A stretch of DNA of 54,661 bases from Candidatus Kuenenbacteria bacterium. GTDB lineage: Bacteria > Patescibacteriota > Patescibacteriia > UBA11705 > JABHMO01. The notes under the pieces are model-generated. The model searched no databases and was not told the origin of the DNA. It worked only from the letters and a program-made list of their open reading frames with translations. This document shows, piece after piece, positions 6,982-14,358 of the stretch (the first letter of the stretch is position 1; each line of letters begins with the position of its first letter). The position numbers were made by a program, and so were the translations under genes. The stretch is taken from the NCBI GenBank assembly GCA_013202715.1, contig JABMRF010000057.1, positions 1 to 54,661 on the forward strand, given 5' to 3'.

Positions 6982-9576
6982 ATGAGGCGTATGACTAAAA
7001 ATGAACCAACAATAATTATTCCAAGAGAAGAGGTCTTAGCTGTTGATAAGGTTGGAGGAGAAAACAGGGATCGAGACATTGATTTACCCGTGATTCTTGA
7101 GAAAACAGAGGAACGATTGGCTGAATTAACAGACCCAGCAGTTTGGGAAAAAGAATTTAGAGAAAACTTAGAAAAAGCTGAGCGAGATTTAGAATTTGCT
7201 GAAAGTTCAATGCAAGCCAGAATTGGTACAGTGGAAGTTGTAGGGGAGTTGTCTGGAGCGCCGGTAACTATTGAGACAATAACTCAAGCGCAAGCAAAGA
7301 TTGCAGAAGTTCGGGAAAATTTGGAAAAAATAAAAGCAATGGATCTGAAAAGCCTATCAGCTTCAGCGGCAGAAGGTATTAAAGTTTTTGTGAAAGAAAA
7401 CATGTTGTCATTAACGCCTTTACTGCTTGGGCCAATCGCTATATTAACGGGAGGTAGTGTTGGTTTAGCTGTCAGGGCATCAGTTGAATTAACGGCTGGA
7501 ATGTATGCCTTGGATAAAGTTTTAGATAAATTAATGGAAAGTGCGGAAGAAATTATTCCACCACAATATTTAGTTGCTTTAGTTGCCGGAACTACAAATT
7601 TGGCAGAAATGGGAGCTTCCCAAGCTTCAGCTTTCTCGGGTGATCCAATTTCAGAAGTTGGCTCAACTCCACTTGGAAGTAATCCAACCAATTTATATTT
7701 AACCGTTTTTGCTTTAATTTCTGCCATGAAACAAAGAGCTGTAACAGAAGGTATTGTTCAGCCTGGAGAAAAATTGGGGATAAAAGCTATAAAACAAGTG
7801 TTACAATCGTTAGATTTGAAAAATATAAAAAAACAAGGTGGTACAGCTGCTTTGTTTGCCCTTGATGCTATGCTGTTTCAGTTTTACGTTCGACCGCAAA
7901 TGAAAAAAGGTGATTTTATTCCTTTTGCTGCTTGGTCAGCTATCAATGCTCCGATTATGTTTGAATATTTTCGGCGGACTACGTTTTCTAAAAAAACACA
8001 ATTAGGAAATTATGCGGAAAGGATAGGTGAAAATCAAATTGAACAATTAAAAGAGGGGTTTGACGAAAATCAAACTGGAGCAAGTCCTATCTTTGAATTA
8101 TTGGAAACTATTAATTTGTATCAAAACACAGAAGATAAAAAAGAACGTAAGGTTTTGATGGATAAATTGCATCAAGCGGTTGAGGTGCTTCGTAGTCAGA
8201 TTGAGGAGGATGGAGATTATCGTAGACAGCTACAAGATTCAGTTTCCAGTGCTGCCATGGGAGATTTGCAAAAATTCTTAAAAATGGCTGGGGTTGGTGA
8301 GAATGTAGATGTCTTACGTAGCATTAATTCTGAACAAATGGATAAAGCAACGGTTGAAGCAATTCAACTGCGAGAGGATTCTGAATTTGAAGAAGGAGCT
8401 GAATCATTAATTAAATTGCTAAGTAGTTTAGATAGTTACAAACAAGCAAAAACCAAAGAACAAAAAGCCAAAGCTCTGCAAAAGGTAGAAGACGCTTATT
8501 ATGAAGTTGAAATTGAAATGGATTGGGATGAAGAGTTTGCAAAAAAAGTCGAGCAGATCTTAGCTGATGAGGGTTTATCTGATTTTAAATCAGCTTTTGA
8601 TCAATTAAAAACAGGCAAACAAGAATTGGAAAAAGTTTTTGGTAAAATTGATAATCTGGGAATTGTTCAAAATCATAACTTGCTTAAATTTGGAAATAAC
8701 GTGCTGGCAGAAGCGCATAGAAAAACTGAATTATTAAGTCCTTTTGTTGATTTGATGGTTCAAGTCTCAACTTTTAAAAGAGCAAAAAACAAGTTAAGTG
8801 GCGATGCCCTTTTTGTTGATATTAAAAATAGATTGAATAATCTTGAAAAGAGAGCTGATCTAGATCCAGATTTCGCAAAATTAAAACAAGAGATACTTGC
8901 TCGGGAAGATTTTTCGGAAATTCAGAAATTAATAGAAGTGCGTTTAGATGATCATATACTTAAAGAAACTTTGCAAGAAGGGAAGTTCAAAGACTCAGCA
9001 GTTTCATTAGCGGGATATCAGGAGGTGAACGCAGAACTTTGTCCTCAAGTTGGGCGGTTGATAGAAAAAATACATTTACTGCGCGAGCTGAAAAAAGAAG
9101 AGAAAATTGGTCAAGTGGAACGTAACTTAAGAGCAGAAATCAAAAGTATGTTAGCCGGTTTTTCTGAAAAAATGCAGGGGAGTGAGCTTCTTGAACAAGA
9201 ATTAACTAAGGCGTTGTCTTCTCCTGGTGGTGAGATTATTCCAGAATTAATTCAAATGACTTCTGAAAAAAGAAAGAAAATAAAACATGTAAGAACGATT
9301 GTCGGAGGTATGGCCTCAATCATGGGGTTGTCAGTTTTGCTTGATAAAGGTGTAACTGATATGGCGGAGTCCACAAAGTTTCTTGGCAAAGGAGCGGCTG
9401 GATTTTTCATAATGTCATTTTTCTCTAGCATTGGTGAATATCTAACAACAAAGAAGTTTTTTGAGCGCGGTGAAGATAAAGATGCTATAAAAAATATAGC
9501 TGATAGTAATGCAATTAATGTTGGTTTAGCCAAGGGTGCAGTTGCTTCTAGCGCTATCCGTGGTTTATTTGTATAA
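6982..9576 (+). CDS. exchanger-like membrane protein with a long helical insert
   Basis: An 864-aa protein. Residues ~203-238 ('GTTNLAEMGASQASAFSG' then 'GSTPLGSNPTN') resemble the first alpha-repeat of the Ca2+/cation antiporter (CaCA) superfamily, whose usual form is GTSLPE...GN..GSN..N. Near the C-terminus (about 808-850), 'FFSSIGEYLTTKKFFERG' then 'NIADSNAINVGLA' resembles the second repeat. Hydrophobic segments flank both. Between them lie ~500 mostly charged helical residues with no motif I know, far larger than the usual loop. The repeats have lost several consensus residues, so transport is uncertain; a structural or sensory role is possible. The start could be 6982 or the ATG at 6991. 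A TATAAT-like element lies just upstream, suggesting a very short leader. Confidence 0.55.
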   Translation: MRRMTKNEPTIIIPREEVLAVDKVGGENRDRDIDLPVILEKTEERLAELTDPAVWEKEFRENLEKAERDLEFAESSMQARIGTVEVVGELSGAPVTIETITQAQAKIAEVRENLEKIKAMDLKSLSASAAEGIKVFVKENMLSLTPLLLGPIAILTGGSVGLAVRASVELTAGMYALDKVLDKLMESAEEIIPPQYLVALVAGTTNLAEMGASQASAFSGDPISEVGSTPLGSNPTNLYLTVFALISAMKQRAVTEGIVQPGEKLGIKAIKQVLQSLDLKNIKKQGGTAALFALDAMLFQFYVRPQMKKGDFIPFAAWSAINAPIMFEYFRRTTFSKKTQLGNYAERIGENQIEQLKEGFDENQTGASPIFELLETINLYQNTEDKKERKVLMDKLHQAVEVLRSQIEEDGDYRRQLQDSVSSAAMGDLQKFLKMAGVGENVDVLRSINSEQMDKATVEAIQLREDSEFEEGAESLIKLLSSLDSYKQAKTKEQKAKALQKVEDAYYEVEIEMDWDEEFAKKVEQILADEGLSDFKSAFDQLKTGKQELEKVFGKIDNLGIVQNHNLLKFGNNVLAEAHRKTELLSPFVDLMVQVSTFKRAKNKLSGDALFVDIKNRLNNLEKRADLDPDFAKLKQEILAREDFSEIQKLIEVRLDDHILKETLQEGKFKDSAVSLAGYQEVNAELCPQVGRLIEKIHLLRELKKEEKIGQVERNLRAEIKSMLAGFSEKMQGSELLEQELTKALSSPGGEIIPELIQMTSEKRKKIKHVRTIVGGMASIMGLSVLLDKGVTDMAESTKFLGKGAAGFFIMSFFSSIGEYLTTKKFFERGEDKDAIKNIADSNAINVGLAKGAVASSAIRGLFV

Positions 9577-9580
9577 AAAT

Positions 9581-9952
9581 ATGACTCAAGATAAAATAAT
9601 AAAACAATTCATTGATTTGAAAAATAGCCAGAACAGAAGATTTGTTGAATTGCTGGAAGATTCAGTTAGTTTTACTGCCAAAGAAAAACTTTTTATGATT
9701 ATTGATTTTTATAAATATTCTGACAAGCAGAAAGAAAAGTTGGTTAAAGTTTTTGAAAATGATTATCGCCATATTCGAAATTTAAAAGAAAAATATCCGG
9801 ATGATTATCAAGTTCGGAAAAAAAGAACTAAAAAGACTTGGGCTTTTATGATGGAGAGATTAGAAGAGTATGTTGGTGACTTGGCAAAAAAGCAAAAAAA
9901 GATAATGGACTTTGAAGAGATCCAAAAATTAAAAAGTAAATTTGATTTGTAA
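9581..9952 (+). CDS. small helical protein, unknown function
   Basis: A 123-aa basic, apparently all-helical protein without membrane segments; I do not recognise it. It begins 4 bp after the stop of the exchanger-like gene, so the two are probably one operon. Both lie between the direct repeats of the truB tail and may have arrived together. The C-terminal third is rich in Lys and Glu, as in coiled-coil or nucleic-acid-associated proteins. Confidence 0.65.
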   Translation: MTQDKIIKQFIDLKNSQNRRFVELLEDSVSFTAKEKLFMIIDFYKYSDKQKEKLVKVFENDYRHIRNLKEKYPDDYQVRKKRTKKTWAFMMERLEEYVGDLAKKQKKIMDFEEIQKLKSKFDL

Positions 9953-9968
9953 GCAAAAAAATCCTTCC

Positions 9969-10055
9969 GAAAAATTAGGAACGGGCGCCTACATGGCGGA
10001 ATTGGAAAGAACAAGAGTGGGCGAGTTTGCAATCCAAGAAGCCATAACGTTATAA
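9969..10055 (+). pseudogene. orphan truB 3'-end fragment (direct repeat copy B)
   Basis: This fragment reads in frame as the last ~28 residues of TruB ('EKLGTGAYMAELERTRVGEF' then 'AIQEAITL' and stop). It matches the intact truB but differs at the end (AIQEAITL here, AIQDAVIL in the gene). The core 9978-10033 is identical to 6893-6948. It has no start codon or upstream domain. It looks like the original end of truB left behind when a segment with its own truB tail was inserted, or a product of recombination between related strains. Confidence 0.85.
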
Positions 10056-10080
10056 ATATAAACAACTAAATTATAAATGT

Positions 10081-10896
10081 ATGACGGAAAAAATATCATC
10101 TGCACCTCAATCTAGTGCAGAGCGAAAACCAGAGAAAAAGAAAGGATTGTTAGCCGACTTGAAAAAAAGCTTAACTCTCGCTATTAGTGCTACTATGCTT
10201 ATGGCAGGTGGTGATGCTTTAGCAAAAGACAATCAACCTCCGAAACCAAAAGGTGGACGTACTAAAATTGGGGAAACTGAAAATGTTAATGAAAGCGATG
10301 TGACTGCTGCTCGGGTGGCTTTTGAAAATGCTCTTGATATTTATGCTTCTGGAGCTGGAGCTGAGGAATCAAAAGCAAAGATAATGAAGTTTCTTGATGA
10401 GGAAGTTTCTAAAATGAAAACTCCACAGAAAAAAAAGGAGGTTATCGATGTCTTGCGGAATAAAATTGATAAAAAAATAACTCAAAAAAGTAAAAAGTCA
10501 AAGAGCAACGCAACAGAAGGGGCAGAAAAAGAACAAACAGGAGAAAATTCAGTAACATTCGAATCTGAAAAAATATCAGGAAGGGTAAGTGTAGTTGAAA
10601 AACCGGGCGGAGGTGATCGATTAATATTTGAGGCCAATGCTTTCGTTAGCCTAAAAGATTTTATTGCTGAGGGTATTTTAAAACCAAATTATTGGGAATT
10701 TACTAGAAGTCAGAAGAAGGATAGTCCTGTATTGAGAGACAGGATCGAAAGTAAGGTTAAAACTTTATATATCCTTGTTGAGGCGAAAAAAGCCGCTGAG
10801 TCTCAGGGGAAAAAGGAACTAGCAGAAAAAATTAAAAAAAATATTACCATTCAGAAAACAATGATTCAAAAAGCGTATGGTGATATTTTAGTCTAA
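10081..10896 (+). CDS. predicted secreted protein, unknown function
   Basis: A 271-aa protein with a long basic N-terminus (about residues 1-30), then a hydrophobic stretch 'LTLAISATMLMAGGDALAKD' with a plausible signal-peptidase site after ALA (about residue 48). The exported part is Lys-rich and helical, with a low-complexity segment (about 130-165) and a possible small domain near 165-215. I recognise no family. It follows the orphan truB tail directly, as the 6982 gene follows intact truB. The ATG at 10081 has no SD. Confidence 0.6.
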   Translation: MTEKISSAPQSSAERKPEKKKGLLADLKKSLTLAISATMLMAGGDALAKDNQPPKPKGGRTKIGETENVNESDVTAARVAFENALDIYASGAGAEESKAKIMKFLDEEVSKMKTPQKKKEVIDVLRNKIDKKITQKSKKSKSNATEGAEKEQTGENSVTFESEKISGRVSVVEKPGGGDRLIFEANAFVSLKDFIAEGILKPNYWEFTRSQKKDSPVLRDRIESKVKTLYILVEAKKAAESQGKKELAEKIKKNITIQKTMIQKAYGDILV

Positions 10897-10944
10897 TCTT
10901 TTTAGATACAGATGTAACCAAAACCCTTAAAGTGGAGGTGCGAG

Positions 10945-11271
10945 ATGACTAACTTTGTAGCGGGTGCGACCATTGGCGCAGTTCTTTTTTTGCCCTTGAT
11001 TCTTTGGCATTTTACACAGGACATGAAAATTCGAAAGTTGATTGTGAAATCGTTGGTCGAAAAAGGTTCGATGACAATCAATCAACTGTGTGATGAGCTC
11101 GGCGGTGCCCTGTTTGGGGATGGAAAAGGGGAGAGTAATTTGATTTTGCTTTCCTGGTCTCACTTGGTAGTTTGTGCCTCGAAAGCGGGTACTGAGATCA
11201 GAGAGCGTGAATACGAGATTACAGATCGTGGAAAAAAGTTTTATCGAAAAAAGTTGTGCGTTAATGCATAA
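10945..11271 (+). CDS. membrane-anchored winged-helix-like protein
   Basis: A 108-aa protein. Residues 4-22 form one hydrophobic N-terminal helix; the rest resembles a winged helix: 'KIRKLIVKSLVEKGSMTINQLCDELGGALFG', then 'YEITDRGKKFYRKKL', a pattern common in PadR/ArsR-like wings. It might be a membrane-tethered regulator, but no partner is evident. A strong SD (GGAGGTG) lies 7-8 bp before the ATG, and a terminator follows at 11284. It belongs to the group of short, SD-led genes scattered through the window. Confidence 0.55.
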   Translation: MTNFVAGATIGAVLFLPLILWHFTQDMKIRKLIVKSLVEKGSMTINQLCDELGGALFGDGKGESNLILLSWSHLVVCASKAGTEIREREYEITDRGKKFYRKKLCVNA

Positions 11272-11283
11272 GAAATCCAGAAT

Positions 11284-11315
11284 CTGCATTCATCGAATTG
11301 AATGCAGGTTTTTTT
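11284..11315 (+). terminator. rho-independent terminator
   Basis: CTGCATTC (11284-11291) pairs with GAATGCAG (11300-11307), followed by a T-run to 11315. Confidence 0.85.
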
Positions 11316-11387
11316 ATAAATCTTGTTTAAGTTAAACGAGATTTAAAATAAAATATAACGGCAATTAGATTACCGTTATATGATTGA

Positions 11388-12212
11388 CTATTCTTCGAGA
11401 TCAAGAAGGTTCATAAGGAAAGGGATCTCTTGATCGTCTTCTTGCTTAAGAATCGTAGCGATGTTCGGACGGTTTAAGAGCTCAACCCTAAAATTTCTGT
11501 ATATGTGGCTTGTCTTGTCAAGTGGCGCTGATACAAGTGTCTTTTTTCTTCTTTCTTTTGGTAGTGATTCAAAAAGTCTAGTTATTCCCCTGAAAGTAGG
11601 CGGAAATAAGTCAAAAATAATTATATGGTTACCTGTTGAATCGGGCTCAGGTATTTGTTCTGTGTCAGAATCAACATGGACAACTTCAACTTCAAATTGA
11701 AGTTGTTGAACCATCTCTTGTAGGTGAGAGCATAAACCTTTCAGGTTTCCAATAGATTGATCATCGACGGCATAAATTGTAAACTTGCCGTTTTTTGTAT
11801 GTTCCGCTTTAATATCACCCGGTGCAAATTCGGGGTGATGGTAACGTTTTACAATGTATCTCATTAATGAATAAAGGTACGCAGTGTTTTCCAGTGCTTC
11901 GCGCACAGGTGGATGTTCTAGCTCTTCTAGGTTTTTAGGAATACCAACGAGGTCAAAAGAGCTGTTGATGAGTAGTTCAACTTCGGGTTGACGAGTATCG
12001 TCTGGCGTGAAGAGAATCAAAGGAATACAGCCGTCTGTATAATCAGTCATCAATCTTATCAAGTATTCCCTAAAGAACTTGCTTTTGATGGCTTTATTGA
12101 TGTTGTTTTGGGTTTTTTCAAGCAGTTTAGCCAATGAAGTTTTTTTCTCGGGGGTCAGAATTTCAAGAAAATGCAGGTCCAGTTCTATGTCAGTTGTTCT
12201 TGTGATTTTCAT
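11388..12212 (-). CDS. protein with a possible degenerate receiver domain
   Basis: A 274-aa soluble protein. The N-terminal ~135 residues are helical and unrecognised. From about residue 145 the order resembles a response-regulator receiver domain: 'KFTIYAVDDQSIGNL' (acidic pair after strand 1), 'NHIIIFDLFPP' (a possible phospho-acceptor Asp after strand 3), 'KTLVSAPLDKTS' (Ser/Lys region). The spacing is imperfect, so this is tentative. The start at 12212 is the last of three consecutive ATGs because the GAGGAG SD sits 6 bp upstream of it. It has a TTGACA promoter at 12255-12283. No histidine kinase is nearby. Confidence 0.5.
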   Translation of the reverse strand: MKITRTTDIELDLHFLEILTPEKKTSLAKLLEKTQNNINKAIKSKFFREYLIRLMTDYTDGCIPLILFTPDDTRQPEVELLINSSFDLVGIPKNLEELEHPPVREALENTAYLYSLMRYIVKRYHHPEFAPGDIKAEHTKNGKFTIYAVDDQSIGNLKGLCSHLQEMVQQLQFEVEVVHVDSDTEQIPEPDSTGNHIIIFDLFPPTFRGITRLFESLPKERRKKTLVSAPLDKTSHIYRNFRVELLNRPNIATILKQEDDQEIPFLMNLLDLEE

Positions 12213-12254
12213 CATCATCTCCTCGTGAGTTTGTAATGAACGGTTCAATAATTG

Positions 12255-12283
12255 ATGATAATATAGTTTCTGTTGTTTGTCAA
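12255..12283 (-). promoter_or_regulatory. promoter of the 11388-12212 gene
   Basis: Reading the minus strand: TTGACA (12278-12283), a 17-bp spacer and TATCAT (12255-12260). Confidence 0.75.
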
Positions 12284-12304
12284 GTATTACTATGTAAAAA
12301 AACT

Positions 12305-12327
12305 CCCCACCCGCGATGCGAGTGGGG
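12305..12327 (-). terminator. rho-independent terminator of the 12336-12905 gene
   Basis: A GC-rich stem (12318-12327 with 12305-12314, one G-U pair) is followed on the minus strand by a T-run. Confidence 0.8.
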
Positions 12328-12335
12328 ATGTTTGC

Positions 12336-12905
12336 TTACTGAATCATGAGCTCCTCGACTCTGGCAATACGCTTTGCCAAGGTCGGCTCACTCCAGGTCA
12401 GAATCAGTGTGTCATTATCTGACTCAGGTTTTCTTTCCAGATTGATGTAATTGAATTCACCTGAAAAAAGTTTTTTGAGAAAAAGTTCTTTGAGTAATTC
12501 GGCAGCAGTTCCACGCACTTCACCGGACAGCATGATTTCGAACGTAAGGCGAAGATCAATGTCATCTGCGCTTTTTACTCCCTGCCATTTACCAATTGCA
12601 GTATTTCCAACTCTCTCAAATCGTATCGTTGCTTTTCCCTTTCGTCGCAGAGATTTAGGAATGACCGAGATGAGTGATATTGCTGTTCGGAGTATCGCGA
12701 CTTGCATGTTTTTCAAAAGTTCAGTTTTGCTTTCTTCTTTCCGTGCACAATAAGGAAGTTGAATTCCGGCAACCTTGGCTTCTTGACTCCAAGATTCAAA
12801 CACAGAGCCAATCTGCGATGCTGTAAACGCATGCAGTATTGCTATGCCTTGATTGTGAGCATTATTGCTCCTTGTTCTTTTTGCAACTACCCCGACTTGG
12901 TTCAT
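12336..12905 (-). CDS. unknown soluble protein
   Basis: A 189-aa protein I do not recognise. No membrane segment is visible. The middle ('GKATIRFERVGNTAIGKW' ... 'DIDLRLTFEIMLSGEV') alternates like beta strands, and the ends are helical. It has all the signs of an independent transcription unit: promoter TTGACA-N17-TATACT (12944-12972), an AGGAGG SD 7 bp before the ATG, and its own terminator at 12305-12327. Its codons are richer in G and C than the surrounding housekeeping genes. Confidence 0.65.
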   Translation of the reverse strand: MNQVGVVAKRTRSNNAHNQGIAILHAFTASQIGSVFESWSQEAKVAGIQLPYCARKEESKTELLKNMQVAILRTAISLISVIPKSLRRKGKATIRFERVGNTAIGKWQGVKSADDIDLRLTFEIMLSGEVRGTAAELLKELFLKKLFSGEFNYINLERKPESDNDTLILTWSEPTLAKRIARVEELMIQ

Positions 12906-12943
12906 TCGCGCCTCCTTGCAATGGATGATTCCATCGATTGAAA

Positions 12944-12972
12944 AGTATAGACTATAACTTGAATCATGTCAA
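12944..12972 (-). promoter_or_regulatory. promoter of the 12336-12905 gene
   Basis: Reading the minus strand: TTGACA (12967-12972), a 17-bp spacer and TATACT (12944-12949). Confidence 0.85.
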
Positions 12973-13033
12973 GTATAGCTATCAAAGGTAACAAAAAAAT
13001 CGCTAAATTAAAAGCGTTTTATTTATTATAAAC

Positions 13034-13159
13034 TTAGCCAGAACTTTTTTTACTAGCTTTGCGGAGTTCTCTTACTTTCATCGGATTTTGATATTTTTCC
13101 AGTTTTTTGCGTTTTTTTTCTTTGTATCTTTCCAGCGGTGTTTTGTATTTTGTCGGCAT
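13034..13159 (-). CDS. 41-residue highly basic peptide, possible gene
   Basis: An ATG on the minus strand opens a 41-codon frame ending in TAA. The peptide begins 'MPTKYKTPLERYKEKKRKKL' and continues through 'NPMKVRELRKASKKSSG'. About 40% of its residues are Lys or Arg, with no hydrophobic stretch, as in small ribosome- or nucleic-acid-binding proteins. There is no SD, as is usual for this genome's core genes. It occupies an otherwise empty ~350-bp gap. Chance cannot be excluded at this length. Confidence 0.45.
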   Translation of the reverse strand: MPTKYKTPLERYKEKKRKKLEKYQNPMKVRELRKASKKSSG

Positions 13160-13262
13160 ATTGTTAGAAATAATGAATATGCTTTGATTATACAGCATAA
13201 TTTTGAAATAAGCTAGTATATTTCAGGAAAATCAACTAAAATTTGTGTAAATTGGGTAATTA

Positions 13263-13291
13263 TTGACAAAACAAAAAATCCATGCTATACT
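13263..13291 (+). promoter_or_regulatory. promoter of the 13331-13816 gene
   Basis: TTGACA (13263-13268), a 17-bp spacer and TATACT (13286-13291). Confidence 0.85.
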
Positions 13292-13330
13292 GATTTGTTA
13301 ATATTGAAAATCAATCCAAAGGAGCTCATC

Positions 13331-13816
13331 ATGAACTTTTGTGTAGACAGGACAGTTGTTCTCGCTGATGTGATCAGTAGCTGGCCGTTAAATTATGTTC
13401 CGACAGAGAAGGATTATGAAACTGCCTTTGTGACAAATGCAACGATCGAATATTTGCAGGAAAACGGCAAGAAGATCTGGCTGGTGCTGGAAGGTGACTG
13501 GGGCGGACAGATTTATCTGACCATTCCGATCTGTTTCTTGGGCGAAGAAGCCAAGGTTGCCGAGTTGCTGAAATTTATTGACGAACGCGCCTGGAGCTGT
13601 AATGACGGTCATGGCACGGATGTTCAATTAAATTTGACTAACAATCCTGAAAACGGTGTTTCTGGTGGCATGGGTGGCGGAATGCTTTTGGACAGACTCT
13701 GGATGTACAGCGAGTTTTCCGACTCGCGATGGAAGGAAAAAGTCTTTGAGATGCTGGGTTTGGCTGAGGATGTTGAAATGTCCCTGGGTTTCCCGCCTGA
13801 CGAATTCGATGAGTGA
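13331..13816 (+). CDS. unknown soluble acidic protein
   Basis: A 161-aa acidic protein with many aromatic residues and Gly runs ('GVSGGMGGGMLLDRLWMY'). I do not recognise a family. The start at 13331 was chosen for its AAAGGAG SD seven bases upstream; an in-frame ATG 36 bp earlier lies practically at the transcription start. Promoter, SD and terminator (13827-13856) are all textbook, and the codon use is G+C-richer than the nearby ribosomal genes. This suggests a monocistronic, well-expressed and possibly acquired gene. Confidence 0.65.
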   Translation: MNFCVDRTVVLADVISSWPLNYVPTEKDYETAFVTNATIEYLQENGKKIWLVLEGDWGGQIYLTIPICFLGEEAKVAELLKFIDERAWSCNDGHGTDVQLNLTNNPENGVSGGMGGGMLLDRLWMYSEFSDSRWKEKVFEMLGLAEDVEMSLGFPPDEFDE

Positions 13817-13826
13817 AAACATAATG

Positions 13827-13856
13827 AACCTGGCTGCATCTCAGCCGGGTTTTATT
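13827..13856 (+). terminator. rho-independent terminator
   Basis: AACCTGGCTG (13827-13836) pairs with CAGCCGGGTT (13842-13851), followed by a T-rich tract. Confidence 0.85.
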
Positions 13857-13877
13857 TATCTTGAATTAATAATTGTA

Positions 13878-13906
13878 TTGTGCTAGAATAACTTTACTGT
13901 TATAAT
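13878..13906 (+). promoter_or_regulatory. promoter of tRNA-Tyr
   Basis: TTGTGC (13878-13883), a 17-bp spacer and TATAAT (13901-13906). A palindrome TTCAGGGC/GCCCTGAA (13921-13938) lies between the promoter and the tRNA. Confidence 0.7.
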
Positions 13907-13966
13907 GTAACAGAGTTAAATTCAGGGCTTGCCCTGAACTTAACGAACGGAGAGAGTTATAGTTCA

Positions 13967-14051
13967 GGGTCGGTACCAAAGCAGTCAAATGGGGCAGACT
14001 GTAAATCTGCTGGCTTCGCCTTCGTAGGTGCAAATCCTACCCGGCCCACCA
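13967..14051 (+). tRNA. tRNA-Tyr(GUA)
   Basis: An 85-nt tRNA with a long variable arm. The acceptor GGGTCGG pairs with CCGGCCC (one G-U pair). The anticodon stem GCAGA/TCTGC closes a loop with GTA. The T-arm is GTAGG/CCTAC around TGCAAAT. The variable arm (TGGCTTCGCC region) is class II, as expected for tRNA-Tyr. CCA is encoded at 14049-14051 and is shared with a hairpin repeat. Confidence 0.95.
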
Positions 14052-14160
14052 TTCTTCGCTCTTTCAGAGCTTCGAATGGCACTGCCATTTTAATTCCGAA
14101 AGAGTGAAGAATGCCCTCCGTAGCTTTAGGCGAAGGAGGGCGTTTTGTTTGTGTTTTTTT
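14049..14160 (+). repeat. tRNA-end hairpin repeat followed by a terminator
   Basis: From the tRNA CCA, CCATTC (14049-14054) pairs with GAATGG (14074-14079) and GCTCT (14058-14062) with AGAGC (14066-14070), leaving symmetric TTC internal loops. Alternatively, CATTCTTCGCTCTTTC (14050-14065) can pair with 14099-14114 (one G-U pair). GCCCTCC (14113-14119) then pairs with GGAGGGC (14135-14141) before a T-rich tract, forming the likely terminator. The same hairpin family follows tRNA-Thr at 59-159. Confidence 0.75.
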
Positions 14161-14175
14161 GTATAAAAAAGACTA

Positions 14176-14204
14176 TTGCATTTTTCAAAAAAAAATGTTA
14201 TCAT
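14176..14204 (+). promoter_or_regulatory. promoter of the rpsB operon
   Basis: TTGCAT (14176-14181), a 17-bp spacer and TATCAT (14199-14204). It leaves a ~150-nt leader before rpsB. Confidence 0.65.
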
Positions 14205-14226
14205 CTCTATATCTAATAAATTACAT

Positions 14227-14296
14227 ATCTTTCTTTCCTAATTTTAGGAAAAATCAGTATTCCTGCCCTCATCTGGGTCGTACTGATTAGAAAGAT
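14227..14296 (+). promoter_or_regulatory. three-way-junction leader RNA upstream of rpsB
   Basis: ATCTTTCT (14227-14234) pairs with AGAAAGAT (14289-14296). Inside are a hairpin TTTCCTA/TAGGAAA (14234-14240 with 14245-14251) and a second stem AATCAGTA/TACTGATT (14252-14259 with 14281-14288) with a GCCC/GGGT-closed tip. Ribosomal protein S2 is known to autoregulate through an mRNA leader in other bacteria. Whether this element is equivalent is inference. Confidence 0.6.
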
Positions 14297-14358
14297 AGAA
14301 GATTCTTCTGGTTTTTAACTCTGTTGAAAGCTGTGAAGGATAAAAAGGAAATAACATT

